Made by a program: the position numbers and the translations under genes
Assembly (NCBI GenBank): GCA_024403515.1
Contig: JAKSRS010000003.1
Coordinates: forward strand, 62,001-126,000
DNA from: Lachnospiraceae bacterium
GTDB taxonomy: Bacteria > Bacillota > Clostridia > Lachnospirales > Lachnospiraceae
Direction: 5' to 3'
DNA: 64,000 bases
The notes under the pieces: model-generated
The model's input: the letters and a program-made list of their open reading frames with translations, nothing else
Told to the model about the DNA's origin: nothing
Database searches by the model: none
Part shown: in pieces, positions 17,951 through 26,320 of the stretch
How positions within the stretch are numbered: position 1 is the first letter of the stretch
Layout of the letters: every line of letters starts with the position of its first letter

Positions 17951-18247
17951 TTATTTCTTTATAAAATCTAAAAGTGACTTTCCGTTTACTGCGTCAAATA
18001 TGTCGGCTTTTTCAATTCTCATATCGTTTAGCCATTTTACCGCTTCATCTTTTCCTTCAACGGTCATTGGAAATATCTTACTTATTTTTACATCATCTTC
18101 TGTATTTATGAAATTAAAGGGTTCTGGCCAGATATATGCAAGAAGGCCTTCGTCGGTTTTGGTAAGTCTGTAGCGCATACCTGTATCGGAACCAAAGAAG
18201 GGTTCTTTCTTTATGTAGTTTAAGGAAACTGTAGCTGAATCTATCAT
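17951..18247 (-). CDS. 98-aa protein of unknown function, coupled to GH2
   Basis: The ATG overlaps the GH2 stop by 4 bases and has AAGGTGG 7 bases upstream, so it is probably a real, translationally coupled gene. The product has no signal peptide or membrane segment. It has a compact aromatic N-terminal half (YRLTKTDEGLLAYIWPEPFNF) and ends in a lysine pair. I do not recognise the family. Context suggests a cytoplasmic partner or accessory of glycoside metabolism. Confidence 0.6.
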   Translation of the reverse strand: MIDSATVSLNYIKKEPFFGSDTGMRYRLTKTDEGLLAYIWPEPFNFINTEDDVKISKIFPMTVEGKDEAVKWLNDMRIEKADIFDAVNGKSLLDFIKK

Positions 18248-20133
18248 GATTTATCCACCTTATTATAGTTATCTTTTAATTCTTTATTTACTAATCTTAA
18301 CACATCCTCGTCGATTTTAATTACTTCGCGGTCGTAGGTCATTATTCCGTTTACCTCATCTTCAATATCAGAAAGCTGAGTGTAAACAAAGCCAAAGATT
18401 CCTTTCTTCCTGGCGGGGATAATAACGGTATCCATAAGTTTTTTAAAGCCTTTGGTAAGCTCTTCTTTATTATTATAGCCACCGTAGCCATAAAGGTTGT
18501 CACTATAGGTATGGCCCGAAACCTTTAAGGTGTATCCGCCATACTCTGTAAGTGCAAGTGCGCGCTCTTTTTCAGGCCTGAAGTGAAGCCTAAAGAAATA
18601 GTAGTGAAGGCTTACAACATCACCGGCACCCTGATCAAACCAACCGCTTGCATGATCGACAAGTCTTGTTGAATCGTAGGATTTTATGTCTTTAGTAATT
18701 CGAACCGAATCGAACTGGCCCCAGCCTTCGTTGAAGGGAACCCACATCACTATTGAAGGGTGATTGTACAAGGTTTCTATGGTAAGTTTAACTTCTTTTT
18801 CAAATTCATCTCTGCCGGCCTTACTGATTCTTGACAGGAAGAATCTGGATATTTTACGGTCACTCATTGGGATGTGATAAATGTTTAAAACGGTGGCCAG
18901 GTAGGTTACAAACCACTGTTTAATCTTGGCTCCTCCGCAAACCATATCCTGCCAGACAAGCATTCCAAGCCTGTCGCAGTGATAATACCATCGTTGCGGT
19001 TCTATCTTGATGTGCTTTCTAAGCATATTAAAGCCAAGGCTTTTAGCAGTCTTTATATCGTAGATGAGTGCGTCATCACAGGGAGCAGTGTAAAGGCCAT
19101 CAGGCCAGTAACCCTGGTCGAGCAATCCGGTCTGGACCAAGGGTTCATTATTTAAATAAAAGCACACATATCCGTTTTCGCCCTCTTTGATGCTTATACT
19201 TCTCATTGCGAAGTAGCAGTGAACGCAGTCTAAATCCGTACTAACTACAAGGTGATATAAATAAGGATCATCCGGGGTCCAAAGACGGGGATCATCTATT
19301 TTTAATCTGCATGACGTGCCGCTTGCTTTAGAAAGTACTGTGACACTTTCTTTTTCCAAAGGTACAATTCCACTATCTCTTGAAATCTGGTCATCTTCAG
19401 TATCTTCTCTCACATAACTAAATACTTCAGGGGAAGACTCATTGGAATTTTTAAAGGTCTCGTTTAAGGTAACATCAACATAAACCGACGAAGAGTCCAA
19501 ATCAGGCCGTATATTTACACTTTCGATATAGCTATTGGGCACCTTTTCAATCCATACTGTCTGCCAGATACCGCTTTGGGCTGTATAAAACATGCCGCCT
19601 CTCTTAAGGCGCTGCTTTCCCCTGGCGTGATATGACTCATCGCTTTCATCCTTAACTTCAACCGTAAGCTCAAACTCTTCTTTGGTCCAATCGTTTTTAA
19701 GATCTATTGAAAAAGGAAGGTAACCTCCGATGTGACTGGCAATTTCTTCTTTATTTATATAGACTTTGCACTGCTGATCAACGGCACCGAAATTTAGTCT
19801 GTAGTGAAAACCGCATTCAAGTTCAGGCAAAAGAAGGTTTCTTGTGTACCAGAGTGTTTCATTGGGCTGAAGCTGCCTTAAAACACCTGAAAGGAAGCTT
19901 TCCGGTGAAAAGGGGACGCGGATTTTTCCTTCGAAGGTGGAAGGGAATGCATCATCACCTGTTATTGCGTAGTCCCAAAGCCCGTCCAAGCAAATGTATG
20001 AATTTCTAACCATGCAGGGTCTTGGATATAAAGAGGATACCTCTCCATCAAGAACCTTTTGGGTCCATCTTGTCTTACTGAGTTTAGAATTATTAATTCC
20101 GGAACTTTTCTTTACAAACACTGCTTCAAGCAT
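18244..20133 (-). CDS. GH2 family glycoside hydrolase (beta-galactosidase/glucuronidase-like)
   Basis: The start is ATG 20133, with GAGGATT 7 bases upstream. The longer open frame to 20265 runs into the AraC gene and lacks a ribosome binding site. The 629-aa protein has a sugar-binding jelly-roll N-terminus, an Ig-like middle domain, and a TIM barrel with acid/base PFNEGWGQFD (Glu469) and nucleophile LTEYGGY (Glu530). No signal peptide, so it acts on imported oligosaccharides. It is clustered with AraC (11 bases upstream) and divergent from GH127, which suggests arabinogalactan or related side-chain degradation. Exact sugar specificity is open. Confidence 0.85.
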   Translation of the reverse strand: MLEAVFVKKSSGINNSKLSKTRWTQKVLDGEVSSLYPRPCMVRNSYICLDGLWDYAITGDDAFPSTFEGKIRVPFSPESFLSGVLRQLQPNETLWYTRNLLLPELECGFHYRLNFGAVDQQCKVYINKEEIASHIGGYLPFSIDLKNDWTKEEFELTVEVKDESDESYHARGKQRLKRGGMFYTAQSGIWQTVWIEKVPNSYIESVNIRPDLDSSSVYVDVTLNETFKNSNESSPEVFSYVREDTEDDQISRDSGIVPLEKESVTVLSKASGTSCRLKIDDPRLWTPDDPYLYHLVVSTDLDCVHCYFAMRSISIKEGENGYVCFYLNNEPLVQTGLLDQGYWPDGLYTAPCDDALIYDIKTAKSLGFNMLRKHIKIEPQRWYYHCDRLGMLVWQDMVCGGAKIKQWFVTYLATVLNIYHIPMSDRKISRFFLSRISKAGRDEFEKEVKLTIETLYNHPSIVMWVPFNEGWGQFDSVRITKDIKSYDSTRLVDHASGWFDQGAGDVVSLHYYFFRLHFRPEKERALALTEYGGYTLKVSGHTYSDNLYGYGGYNNKEELTKGFKKLMDTVIIPARKKGIFGFVYTQLSDIEDEVNGIMTYDREVIKIDEDVLRLVNKELKDNYNKVDKS

Positions 20134-20143
20134 ACAATAATCC

Positions 20144-20995
20144 TCATTTATTGAAATTGTTGTGTATGTTATAGGTTTCACGCCACTTTGTGGGCGATAG
20201 ACCCGTAGCGTGAGTAAAAGCGTTGGAAAAATTGTGTGAATCCGTAAAGCCAAGGCTGTAGCCAATCTGTGAAACGGGCTGAGAAGTTTCAGTCAGTAAA
20301 GCCTTGGCGTGTTGTGTCTTTTCATTAATTATATACTGCTTTAAGGAAATACCGCAGTGGTTTTTAAAAAATGTAGTCAGGTATTTTTCGTTGTAACCAA
20401 AATAGTCGGCTATCTCATAAACCTTCAAAGAATCCTGAATATGCCAGTTAATGTAGTCACAAATATCAGCAAAGGTCTGTTCGCCCTTAATCATTCGGCC
20501 ATAATTTTGGAAAGTCTTGGCTGATGCTGCTATCTCGGCAAGAATTGCCCCGACAAGGTAGCGGTTTAAGGTAACTTCCCTGTATCTTCTGTCAGAGTCC
20601 ATAAGCTGTTTCAATAAAATGATGATTCGATCAAGCGAAGCGGGCTTTCCCTGCACAGGAAAAACAAGGTGACCGGGAGTGTAGTCATAATCCTTTTCGA
20701 GGAAGGAATGGTCATTAGTCCCTTTATTGTAACTAAAATGCATCCAGTAAAAGGTTGCCCCGCCTTCTTTCCAGCCATGCTGAAAGCGTGTTGGCGGCAT
20801 AAGAAGGTACTGCCCTTCACTTACGCTATAATCTTCATTCTCAGAAGATATATATAAAGTTCCTTTTGTTACTATCATTAGTTCGTAATCCGTTAAGTCT
20901 CTTGTCATATGTATCCACTCAGAAGAAGGTGGAACGAACTGACCGCACCAGTGATAGTCAAACTCGAGACTGGAATCGAAATCTATCATTTTCAT
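20144..20995 (-). CDS. AraC family transcriptional regulator
   Basis: The start is ATG 20995, with AAGAGGTG 8 bases upstream. Upstream in-frame codons extend to 21103 but have no ribosome binding site and would use up the divergent promoter region. The 283-aa product has an N-terminal cupin ligand-binding domain (GQYLLMPPTRFQHGW) and two C-terminal AraC HTH motifs (KVYEIADYFGYNEKYLTTFF and QIGYSLGFTDSHNFSNAF). It probably senses a sugar and controls GH2 downstream and GH127 divergently. Confidence 0.85.
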   Translation of the reverse strand: MKMIDFDSSLEFDYHWCGQFVPPSSEWIHMTRDLTDYELMIVTKGTLYISSENEDYSVSEGQYLLMPPTRFQHGWKEGGATFYWMHFSYNKGTNDHSFLEKDYDYTPGHLVFPVQGKPASLDRIIILLKQLMDSDRRYREVTLNRYLVGAILAEIAASAKTFQNYGRMIKGEQTFADICDYINWHIQDSLKVYEIADYFGYNEKYLTTFFKNHCGISLKQYIINEKTQHAKALLTETSQPVSQIGYSLGFTDSHNFSNAFTHATGLSPTKWRETYNIHNNFNK

Positions 20996-21085
20996 ACCGT
21001 ATACACCTCTTATTTGATAATAATATAACCTTTTTACACCTAAAACAACCTTTGAGAATTTATTTTCACTTTCTTTTGACTGATA

Positions 21086-21119
21086 ATAAGGAAAACGACC
21101 CACGTTTAAGTGGGCTTAT
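21086..21119 (+). other. Leader hairpin in front of the GH127 gene
   Basis: A CCCAC/GTGGG stem (21099-21103 and 21110-21114) sits inside an ATAAG/CTTAT stem (21086-21090 and 21115-21119), ending immediately before the GGAGG ribosome binding site at 21119-21123. It may influence translation of GH127. No promoter could be assigned with confidence in 20996-21085. Confidence 0.45.
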
Positions 21120-21129
21120 GGAGGTTATC

Positions 21130-23022
21130 ATGGATACAAAGATAAAAAGTGTAAAACTGAATAATGTTTTGTTAAAAGACCCCTATTTTGTAAATGCCTT
21201 TTCAAAGGAAGTTGATTATCTTCTTTCTATAGATGATGATCGCATGCTTGCCGGTTTTAGAGAGAACGCAGGTCTTGATATGAAGGGTGCAACAAGATAT
21301 GACGGCTGGGAAGCCTTGTTAATCGGAGGACACACATTTGGTCACTATATGACTGCTCTTGTGCAGGCCTATGAATCCAAGACTTCAACCGGTGAGGAAA
21401 AAGAAAAACTCCTTTCAAAGCTTTATACCATTACAAACGGTCTTAAAGAATGTCAGGACGCCGTAAATACCGGTTTCATATTTGCGGGTAAAATCATTGA
21501 TAAAGATAACATCGAGAAGCAGTTTGATAATGTTGAAGAGTTAAAGGGTGAAATCTTTACTGAGGCATGGGTGCCTTGGTACACACTTCACAAGATTATC
21601 GAAGGCCTTGTAAGTCTTAGTAAGATTAGTGATGAGAAGCTTTCAAAGCTTGCAATTACTATTGTTGACCGTCTCGGGGACTGGGTTTATAAAAGAGTCT
21701 CATCCTGGGACGAAGAAACTCACAAAAAGATTTTCGTAATCGAATACGGCGGAATGAACGATTGCATGTATGACGTTTATAAGATAACCGGAAAGAAGGA
21801 ACACTTAGAAGCGGCACATGCTTTTGACGAAGAAGCTTTATTTGAAAAGGTTATGGCTTCAAAATCCGGAGAAAACGTGCTTGAAAATGTACATGCCAAT
21901 ACCACAATTCCTAAGTATTTAGGCGCTATTAACAGATACCTTGTTACAGGAGACAAAAAGTACTTTGATTATGTTGAAAAGTTCTGGAATTATGTAATGG
22001 AGGATCATACATATATAACAGGTGGAAACTCAGAATGGGAGCATTTTAGAAAGGACAGAATGCTTGATGCTGTTCGTACAAACTGCAACTGTGAAACTTG
22101 CAATGTATATAACTTTTTGAAGCTTACAAAGACTTTGTTTATGATTACAGGTGACGTTAAGTACGCTGACGCATACGATAATGCCTTTACAAACCAGATT
22201 CTTTCATCACAAAATCCTAAAACCGGTATGACAACATATTTCCAGCCCATGTCTTCAGGTTATTTTAAAACTTACAGTACAAGATATACCAAGTTCTGGT
22301 GCTGCACCGGTTCGGGTATGGAGAACTTTTCAAAGCTTGGAGACAGCTTTTACTACACATATGATGACGGTGTAGTCATTAATCAGTACGTTGCAATGAA
22401 TTTTAAGGCTTTAGATACTGAATTTGAAGTTGAGGCTGATCTTTTAAATGATGAAAACATAAAGATCACTTTAAAAGATGACTACAGCGGAAAACTTTAT
22501 TTAAGACTTCCTTCATGGCTTGGCGGAAAAGCTGAAATCAAGGTTGATAATAAGGAAATTTCTTTTAAAGAATGTGGATTAAATGGTAACGATAAAGGTT
22601 ATGCCCTTTTGGAAGGTTCTTTTGCCAAGGGAGTTACAATTACAGTTAATCTTCCTATGAAAGTTAAAGCATATTCGCTTCCTGATTCAGATAACACACT
22701 CGCATTTAAATACGGACCTTTCGTTTTAAGCGCATGCCTTGGAAGCAAGGATATGGAAGAAGGCTTAACAGGTGTTGATGTAACTATTCCTCAACAGAAG
22801 GTCTTTGAGAAGAAATACATTCCTTCTGAAAGCGAAGAAGTTAAGGTCTTAGCTACTGATGTAAAGAGCTTTGCCGGAAATATCAGTGAGTATTTTGCAA
22901 AAGAAAGTGGGGGAGAATATCCTACATTTGTCTTAAAGGGAACAGATTCAAATCTTACTTACATGCCTCATTTTGCACAGCATAAAGAACGTTATGGAAT
23001 TTACTTAAAGTTCATTGGTTAA
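21130..23022 (+). CDS. GH127 family beta-L-arabinofuranosidase
   Basis: ATG at 21130 follows ATGGAGGTTATC. The open frame from 20866 lies partly over the AraC gene and was rejected. The 630-aa protein has the GH127 zinc/catalytic motifs CNCETC (residues 319-324) and WCCTGSGMENF (Cys391, Cys392), matching the Glu-Cys and Cys-Cys ligands known from Bifidobacterium HypBA1. An all-alpha toroid is followed by beta domains. No signal peptide, so it cleaves arabinofuranosyl oligosaccharides inside the cell. It is divergent from AraC and GH2. Confidence 0.9.
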   Translation: MDTKIKSVKLNNVLLKDPYFVNAFSKEVDYLLSIDDDRMLAGFRENAGLDMKGATRYDGWEALLIGGHTFGHYMTALVQAYESKTSTGEEKEKLLSKLYTITNGLKECQDAVNTGFIFAGKIIDKDNIEKQFDNVEELKGEIFTEAWVPWYTLHKIIEGLVSLSKISDEKLSKLAITIVDRLGDWVYKRVSSWDEETHKKIFVIEYGGMNDCMYDVYKITGKKEHLEAAHAFDEEALFEKVMASKSGENVLENVHANTTIPKYLGAINRYLVTGDKKYFDYVEKFWNYVMEDHTYITGGNSEWEHFRKDRMLDAVRTNCNCETCNVYNFLKLTKTLFMITGDVKYADAYDNAFTNQILSSQNPKTGMTTYFQPMSSGYFKTYSTRYTKFWCCTGSGMENFSKLGDSFYYTYDDGVVINQYVAMNFKALDTEFEVEADLLNDENIKITLKDDYSGKLYLRLPSWLGGKAEIKVDNKEISFKECGLNGNDKGYALLEGSFAKGVTITVNLPMKVKAYSLPDSDNTLAFKYGPFVLSACLGSKDMEEGLTGVDVTIPQQKVFEKKYIPSESEEVKVLATDVKSFAGNISEYFAKESGGEYPTFVLKGTDSNLTYMPHFAQHKERYGIYLKFIG

Positions 23023-23043
23023 TTGTCCGATATATTATATACT
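23015..23043 (+). promoter_or_regulatory. Promoter for the HerA-like ATPase gene
   Basis: TTGGTT (23015-23020, overlapping the GH127 stop) and TATACT (23038-23043) are 17 bases apart. Confidence 0.5.
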
Positions 23044-23088
23044 GAGTGTAATGGCAATTACTAAATGAATAAAGGGAGATTCAATGAT

Positions 23089-24684
23089 ATGGTTAAAGAC
23101 GGAAAGATACTAATCGGTAAGGCTGGCGATCAGGATATTTATATTTATCCTAAGATGGCAAACCGTCACGGAATGATTTGTGGAGCAACCGGTACAGGTA
23201 AGACTGTAAGTCTTCGTGTAATGGCTGAGTCATTTTCAGACATGGGAGTTCCGGTATTTTTGGCCGACGTAAAAGGCGATTTGGCAAGCATGATTCTTGA
23301 GGGTGATTATAACGATAACATCCGAAAGCGCGTCGATTCTATGGGACTTGAAGATTATGGCTACAGTGTAACCGATTATCCCGTTAACTTCTGGGATTTG
23401 TATGGAGAAAAGGGTATTTCACTTCGTACAACAATTTCAGAGATGGGACCGCTTCTTTTAAGCCGTATCATAGATTTGAATGATACACAGACAGATATTT
23501 TACATATTATTTTTAAGATCGCGGATGATGAAGGTTTAATCCTTACAGACACCAAAGATCTTAAGGCTATGATTAATTATGTTGGCGAAAAGGCCAAAGA
23601 ATACAGCGCCGTATATGGTAACATCGCACCGGTAAGTCTTGCAGCTATTACAAGAGGTGTCGTTGCAATGGAAACAGCAGGAGCTGACATTTTCTTTGGT
23701 GAGCCTGCTTTAAATATTAGGGACTGGTTTAGAACAGATATGGATGGAAGAGGCTTCATTCAGATTCTTGACGCACAGAAACTTTTCCTTAATACAAAGC
23801 TTTACTCAATCTTCCTTCTTTGGTTATTAAGTGAACTTTTTGAAACACTTCCCGAAGTTGGAGACCCTGCAAAGCCTCGAATGGTATTCTTCTTTGATGA
23901 AGCACACCTTCTTTTTAATAATGCAAACAAGGTTTTACTTGAAAAGATTGAGCAGGTTGTAAAGCTTATTCGTTCTAAGGGTGTTGGTATTTATTTCATA
24001 ACTCAGAATCCCAAGGATATTCCTGACGGGGTTCTTGCCCAGCTTGGAAACAAGATTCAGCATGCCCTTCACGCTTACACTCCTAAGGAGCAGGAAGGCG
24101 CCAAGGCAGCTGCTAAGGCTTTTAGAGAAAATCCTGATTTTAATACCTTTAACGTATTGCAGGAACTTTCAACCGGTGAAGCTTTAGTTTCGGTTCTTGA
24201 TCCGGATGGTATTCCTACAGTAGTTGAAAGAACTAAAATTCTCCCTCCTCAGAGCCGTCTTGGTACTCTTGATGATGGCGCAAGAGATTCTTTCATTAAG
24301 GAGAGCGAGTTCTATATCAAGTACTATGAAGCAGAGGATAATGATTCCTGCTACGAATTCATGCAAAGACGTAATCTTGAACTTTCAAAAGAGCAGGAGA
24401 GGGCTGCAGAAGAAAAGGCTTTATTAAAAGAGCAGGCAGCAGCCGATAAACTTGCAGCCAAGGAGGAAGAAAAGCGCCTTAAGGAAGCTGAGAAGAAGAA
24501 AGCTGCTCAGGGTAAGGCTGTTAAATCCGCTGCTAAATCTGTTGCTTCAACAACAGCAGGAACTATCGGTCGTGAAATCGGTAAGAGTATGGGTAGTGCC
24601 GGAGGTAAATTCGGTAAGTCCCTTGGTGGTAATGTAGGTGCCGCTTTAGGACGTGGCATTATTGGTACATTGTTTAAATTATAA
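23089..24684 (+). CDS. HerA-like P-loop ATPase (DUF853/YjgR family)
   Basis: ATG 23089 has AAAGGGAG about 10 bases upstream; the earlier in-frame ATG at 23065 has none. The 531-aa product has Walker A GATGTGKTVSLRV near residue 40, Walker B MVFFFDEAHLLF near 275-290, and the DUF853 segment FITQNPKDIPDGVLAQLGN. The C-terminal 110 residues form a charged coiled coil rich in Lys, Glu and Ala, ending in a Gly/Ala/Ser-rich tail (GRGIIGTLFKL). The family is related to HerA/FtsK translocases, but its cellular role is not known. Confidence 0.85.
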   Translation: MVKDGKILIGKAGDQDIYIYPKMANRHGMICGATGTGKTVSLRVMAESFSDMGVPVFLADVKGDLASMILEGDYNDNIRKRVDSMGLEDYGYSVTDYPVNFWDLYGEKGISLRTTISEMGPLLLSRIIDLNDTQTDILHIIFKIADDEGLILTDTKDLKAMINYVGEKAKEYSAVYGNIAPVSLAAITRGVVAMETAGADIFFGEPALNIRDWFRTDMDGRGFIQILDAQKLFLNTKLYSIFLLWLLSELFETLPEVGDPAKPRMVFFFDEAHLLFNNANKVLLEKIEQVVKLIRSKGVGIYFITQNPKDIPDGVLAQLGNKIQHALHAYTPKEQEGAKAAAKAFRENPDFNTFNVLQELSTGEALVSVLDPDGIPTVVERTKILPPQSRLGTLDDGARDSFIKESEFYIKYYEAEDNDSCYEFMQRRNLELSKEQERAAEEKALLKEQAAADKLAAKEEEKRLKEAEKKKAAQGKAVKSAAKSVASTTAGTIGREIGKSMGSAGGKFGKSLGGNVGAALGRGIIGTLFKL

Positions 24685-24694
24685 TATTTCCTGT

Positions 24695-24729
24695 AACGGG
24701 CCGGCGAATTGCATGGCCCGTTATTTTTT
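24695..24729 (+). terminator. Intrinsic terminator after the HerA-like gene
   Basis: The stem AACGGGCC (24695-24702) pairs with GGCCCGTT (24715-24722), followed by ATTTTTT. The T-run abuts the -35 element of the toxin-antitoxin promoter. Confidence 0.85.
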
Positions 24730-24759
24730 GACAAATACACGACAACGTGTTAATGTCAA
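24728..24759 (+). promoter_or_regulatory. Promoter embedded in a 32-bp dyad operator (HTH-MNT/HEPN operon)
   Basis: TTGACA (24728-24733) and TAATGT (24751-24756) are spaced 17 bases. The same stretch is a dyad: outer arms TTGACA and TGTCAA (24754-24759), inner arms ACACG (24737-24741) and CGTGT (24746-24750) around ACAA. Eleven of 14 positions per arm match. A protein bound here would cover both -35 and -10, so autorepression by the HTH-bearing antitoxin is likely. Confidence 0.7.
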
Positions 24760-24779
24760 TATAGAAGGAGAACACAGTA

Positions 24780-25322
24780 ATGGATGAATATTATACAGTG
24801 TCTGAATATGCCGATTTGACAGGAAGAGATCCAAGTCACATAAGAAGAATGCTTATATACGGTAAGATAGCAGGTGAAAAACTAGGTAAACAATGGATTA
24901 TTCCAAAAGGTACAGAGTATCCTAAAGACAATAGAGTAAAGAGTGGAAATTATCGAAACTGGCGAAGGAAAACAAACGATAATCCAATTGATGCGGAATT
25001 TTTTGCTTTGTTAAACAGAGTATGTAAATCGCTCAGTGACTTATATGGAGAGAAGCTTGAAAAAGTGATTTTGTACGGATCTTATGCCAGAGGAGAGCAG
25101 ACGAAAGAATCTGACGCTGATTTAGCTGTTATTCTTCGAGAAGATGTTACTGAAGATATACACGATAAAATGATTGACATTTTAGTAGATTATGAACTTG
25201 AGTGTGGCGTGACGCTTTCAGCAGTTCAAATAGACAATGCCAATTATATTCAATGGAATAAAACGCTTCCATACTATAAAAATATCGAAAAAGAAGGAAT
25301 TATCCTATGGAAAGCAGCATAG
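24780..25322 (+). CDS. MNT-type nucleotidyltransferase antitoxin with N-terminal HTH
   Basis: ATG 24780 follows AGAAGGAG by 9 bases. The 180-aa protein joins an excisionase/MerR-like winged HTH (residues 1-45: YYTVSEYADLTGRDPSHIRR, then GKIAGEKLGKQWIIPKG) to a minimal nucleotidyltransferase with a complete GSx10DxD motif (Gly100-Ser101, Asp112, Asp114). In MNT/HEPN (type VII) systems this enzyme neutralises the HEPN ribonuclease by nucleotidylation. The HTH would bind the dyad at the promoter. It overlaps the HEPN gene by 16 bases, so the two are coupled. Confidence 0.85.
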   Translation: MDEYYTVSEYADLTGRDPSHIRRMLIYGKIAGEKLGKQWIIPKGTEYPKDNRVKSGNYRNWRRKTNDNPIDAEFFALLNRVCKSLSDLYGEKLEKVILYGSYARGEQTKESDADLAVILREDVTEDIHDKMIDILVDYELECGVTLSAVQIDNANYIQWNKTLPYYKNIEKEGIILWKAA

Positions 25323-25738
25323 TTGAACTATCCCGGTATAGGTATGAGGCGAGCCTGGAAGCATTATCGGATGCCAAAATTATGTATAAAAATGGTAGAT
25401 ATAAAAACGCATTGAATCGTTCTTATTACTCCATTTTTCACAGTATACGTGCTATTAATTCGTTAGATGGATTTGATAGTAGTAAGCATAGTGGGGTTAT
25501 TGCACACTTTAATCAGGAATACGTGAAAAAAGGAATTTTTTCAAAAGAGGCATCAAAACTGATAAAACTTGCCGCCGAAAATCGTGAAAAGGCTGATTAT
25601 TTAGACTTTTTTGTGGCATCTAAAAGTGAAGCAGAAAAGCAGATTGAAAGAGCTTGCAGATTTAATAAAATGATAAAAGACTACCTCGTGGAGGAAGGAA
25701 TTCTGGAACCTACACAGATTAATGAACTTAATCTGTAG
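25307..25738 (+). CDS. HEPN-domain toxin (putative ribonuclease)
   Basis: The 143-aa, mainly alpha-helical protein is of the HEPN superfamily with the catalytic Rx6H motif RSYYSIFH (Arg38, His45). It starts inside the 3' end of the MNT gene, the normal order for MNT/HEPN pairs. In the studied HepT toxins the antitoxin modifies a tyrosine two residues after the histidine (HxY); here that position is Ile (FHSI), so any modified residue must differ, perhaps Tyr40 or Tyr41. Toxicity is inferred from family and context. Confidence 0.8.
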   Translation: MESSIVELSRYRYEASLEALSDAKIMYKNGRYKNALNRSYYSIFHSIRAINSLDGFDSSKHSGVIAHFNQEYVKKGIFSKEASKLIKLAAENREKADYLDFFVASKSEAEKQIERACRFNKMIKDYLVEEGILEPTQINELNL

Positions 25739-25772
25739 ATGTAATAGAATAATTATAAAAGGGAGAAAATTA

Positions 25773-26297
25773 ATGAGAGACTTACTTTTAGTAGTTGATA
25801 TGCAGAACGATTTTATAGATGGGGCGCTTGGAACCAAGGAAGCCGTAGCTATAGTTCCTAATGTTAGGGAAAAAATCGAGAACTTTGATGGAACAGTTCT
25901 TTTTACCAGAGATACACATGAAAAGAATTATTTAGAGACACAAGAAGGAAAGAATCTTCCGATAGAGCATTGCATCAGAGGAACAAAGGGCTGGGAAATA
26001 AGAGAAGAGCTTGAGAAGCTTAGAACTACACAGGCAATAGACAAGGTGACTTTTGGTTCCAAAGAGCTTGGAGACATTCTTTTGAAATTAAATGAGCAAG
26101 AACCTATAAGTCATATCACTGTTATTGGTCTTTGCACAGATATTTGTGTAATTTCTAATGTTATGATTGCCAAGGCATTTTTACCTGAAGTGCCGATAAC
26201 CGTAGATGCCAAATGCTGTGCGGGGGTGAGTGTAGAATCACACCTCAATGCGCTTGAAGCTATGAAGGTTTGTCAGGTAGAAGTTGTAGGAATGTAA
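25773..26297 (+). CDS. Isochorismatase-family cysteine hydrolase (nicotinamidase-like)
   Basis: ATG 25773 has GGGAG 7 bases upstream; the longer frame from 25722 overlaps the HEPN gene and lacks a site. The 174-aa protein has the catalytic triad pattern Asp9 (VVDMQNDF), Lys91 (DKVTFGS) and Cys121 (GLCTDICV). Members hydrolyse nicotinamide or related amides. Small size and GLCTDICV favour a nicotinamidase-like role in NAD salvage, but the substrate is not proven. It shares the strand and close spacing with GH5 downstream. Confidence 0.85.
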   Translation: MRDLLLVVDMQNDFIDGALGTKEAVAIVPNVREKIENFDGTVLFTRDTHEKNYLETQEGKNLPIEHCIRGTKGWEIREELEKLRTTQAIDKVTFGSKELGDILLKLNEQEPISHITVIGLCTDICVISNVMIAKAFLPEVPITVDAKCCAGVSVESHLNALEAMKVCQVEVVGM

Positions 26298-26320
26298 AAG
26301 TAGGGGGAATTTAGGAGAAA

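Noticed and set aside
20866-21129. N-terminal extension of GH127
   Set aside because: It overlaps the divergent AraC gene and its promoter region, has no ribosome binding site, and the encoded sequence is not GH127-like. GGAGG at 21119-21123 marks ATG 21130.
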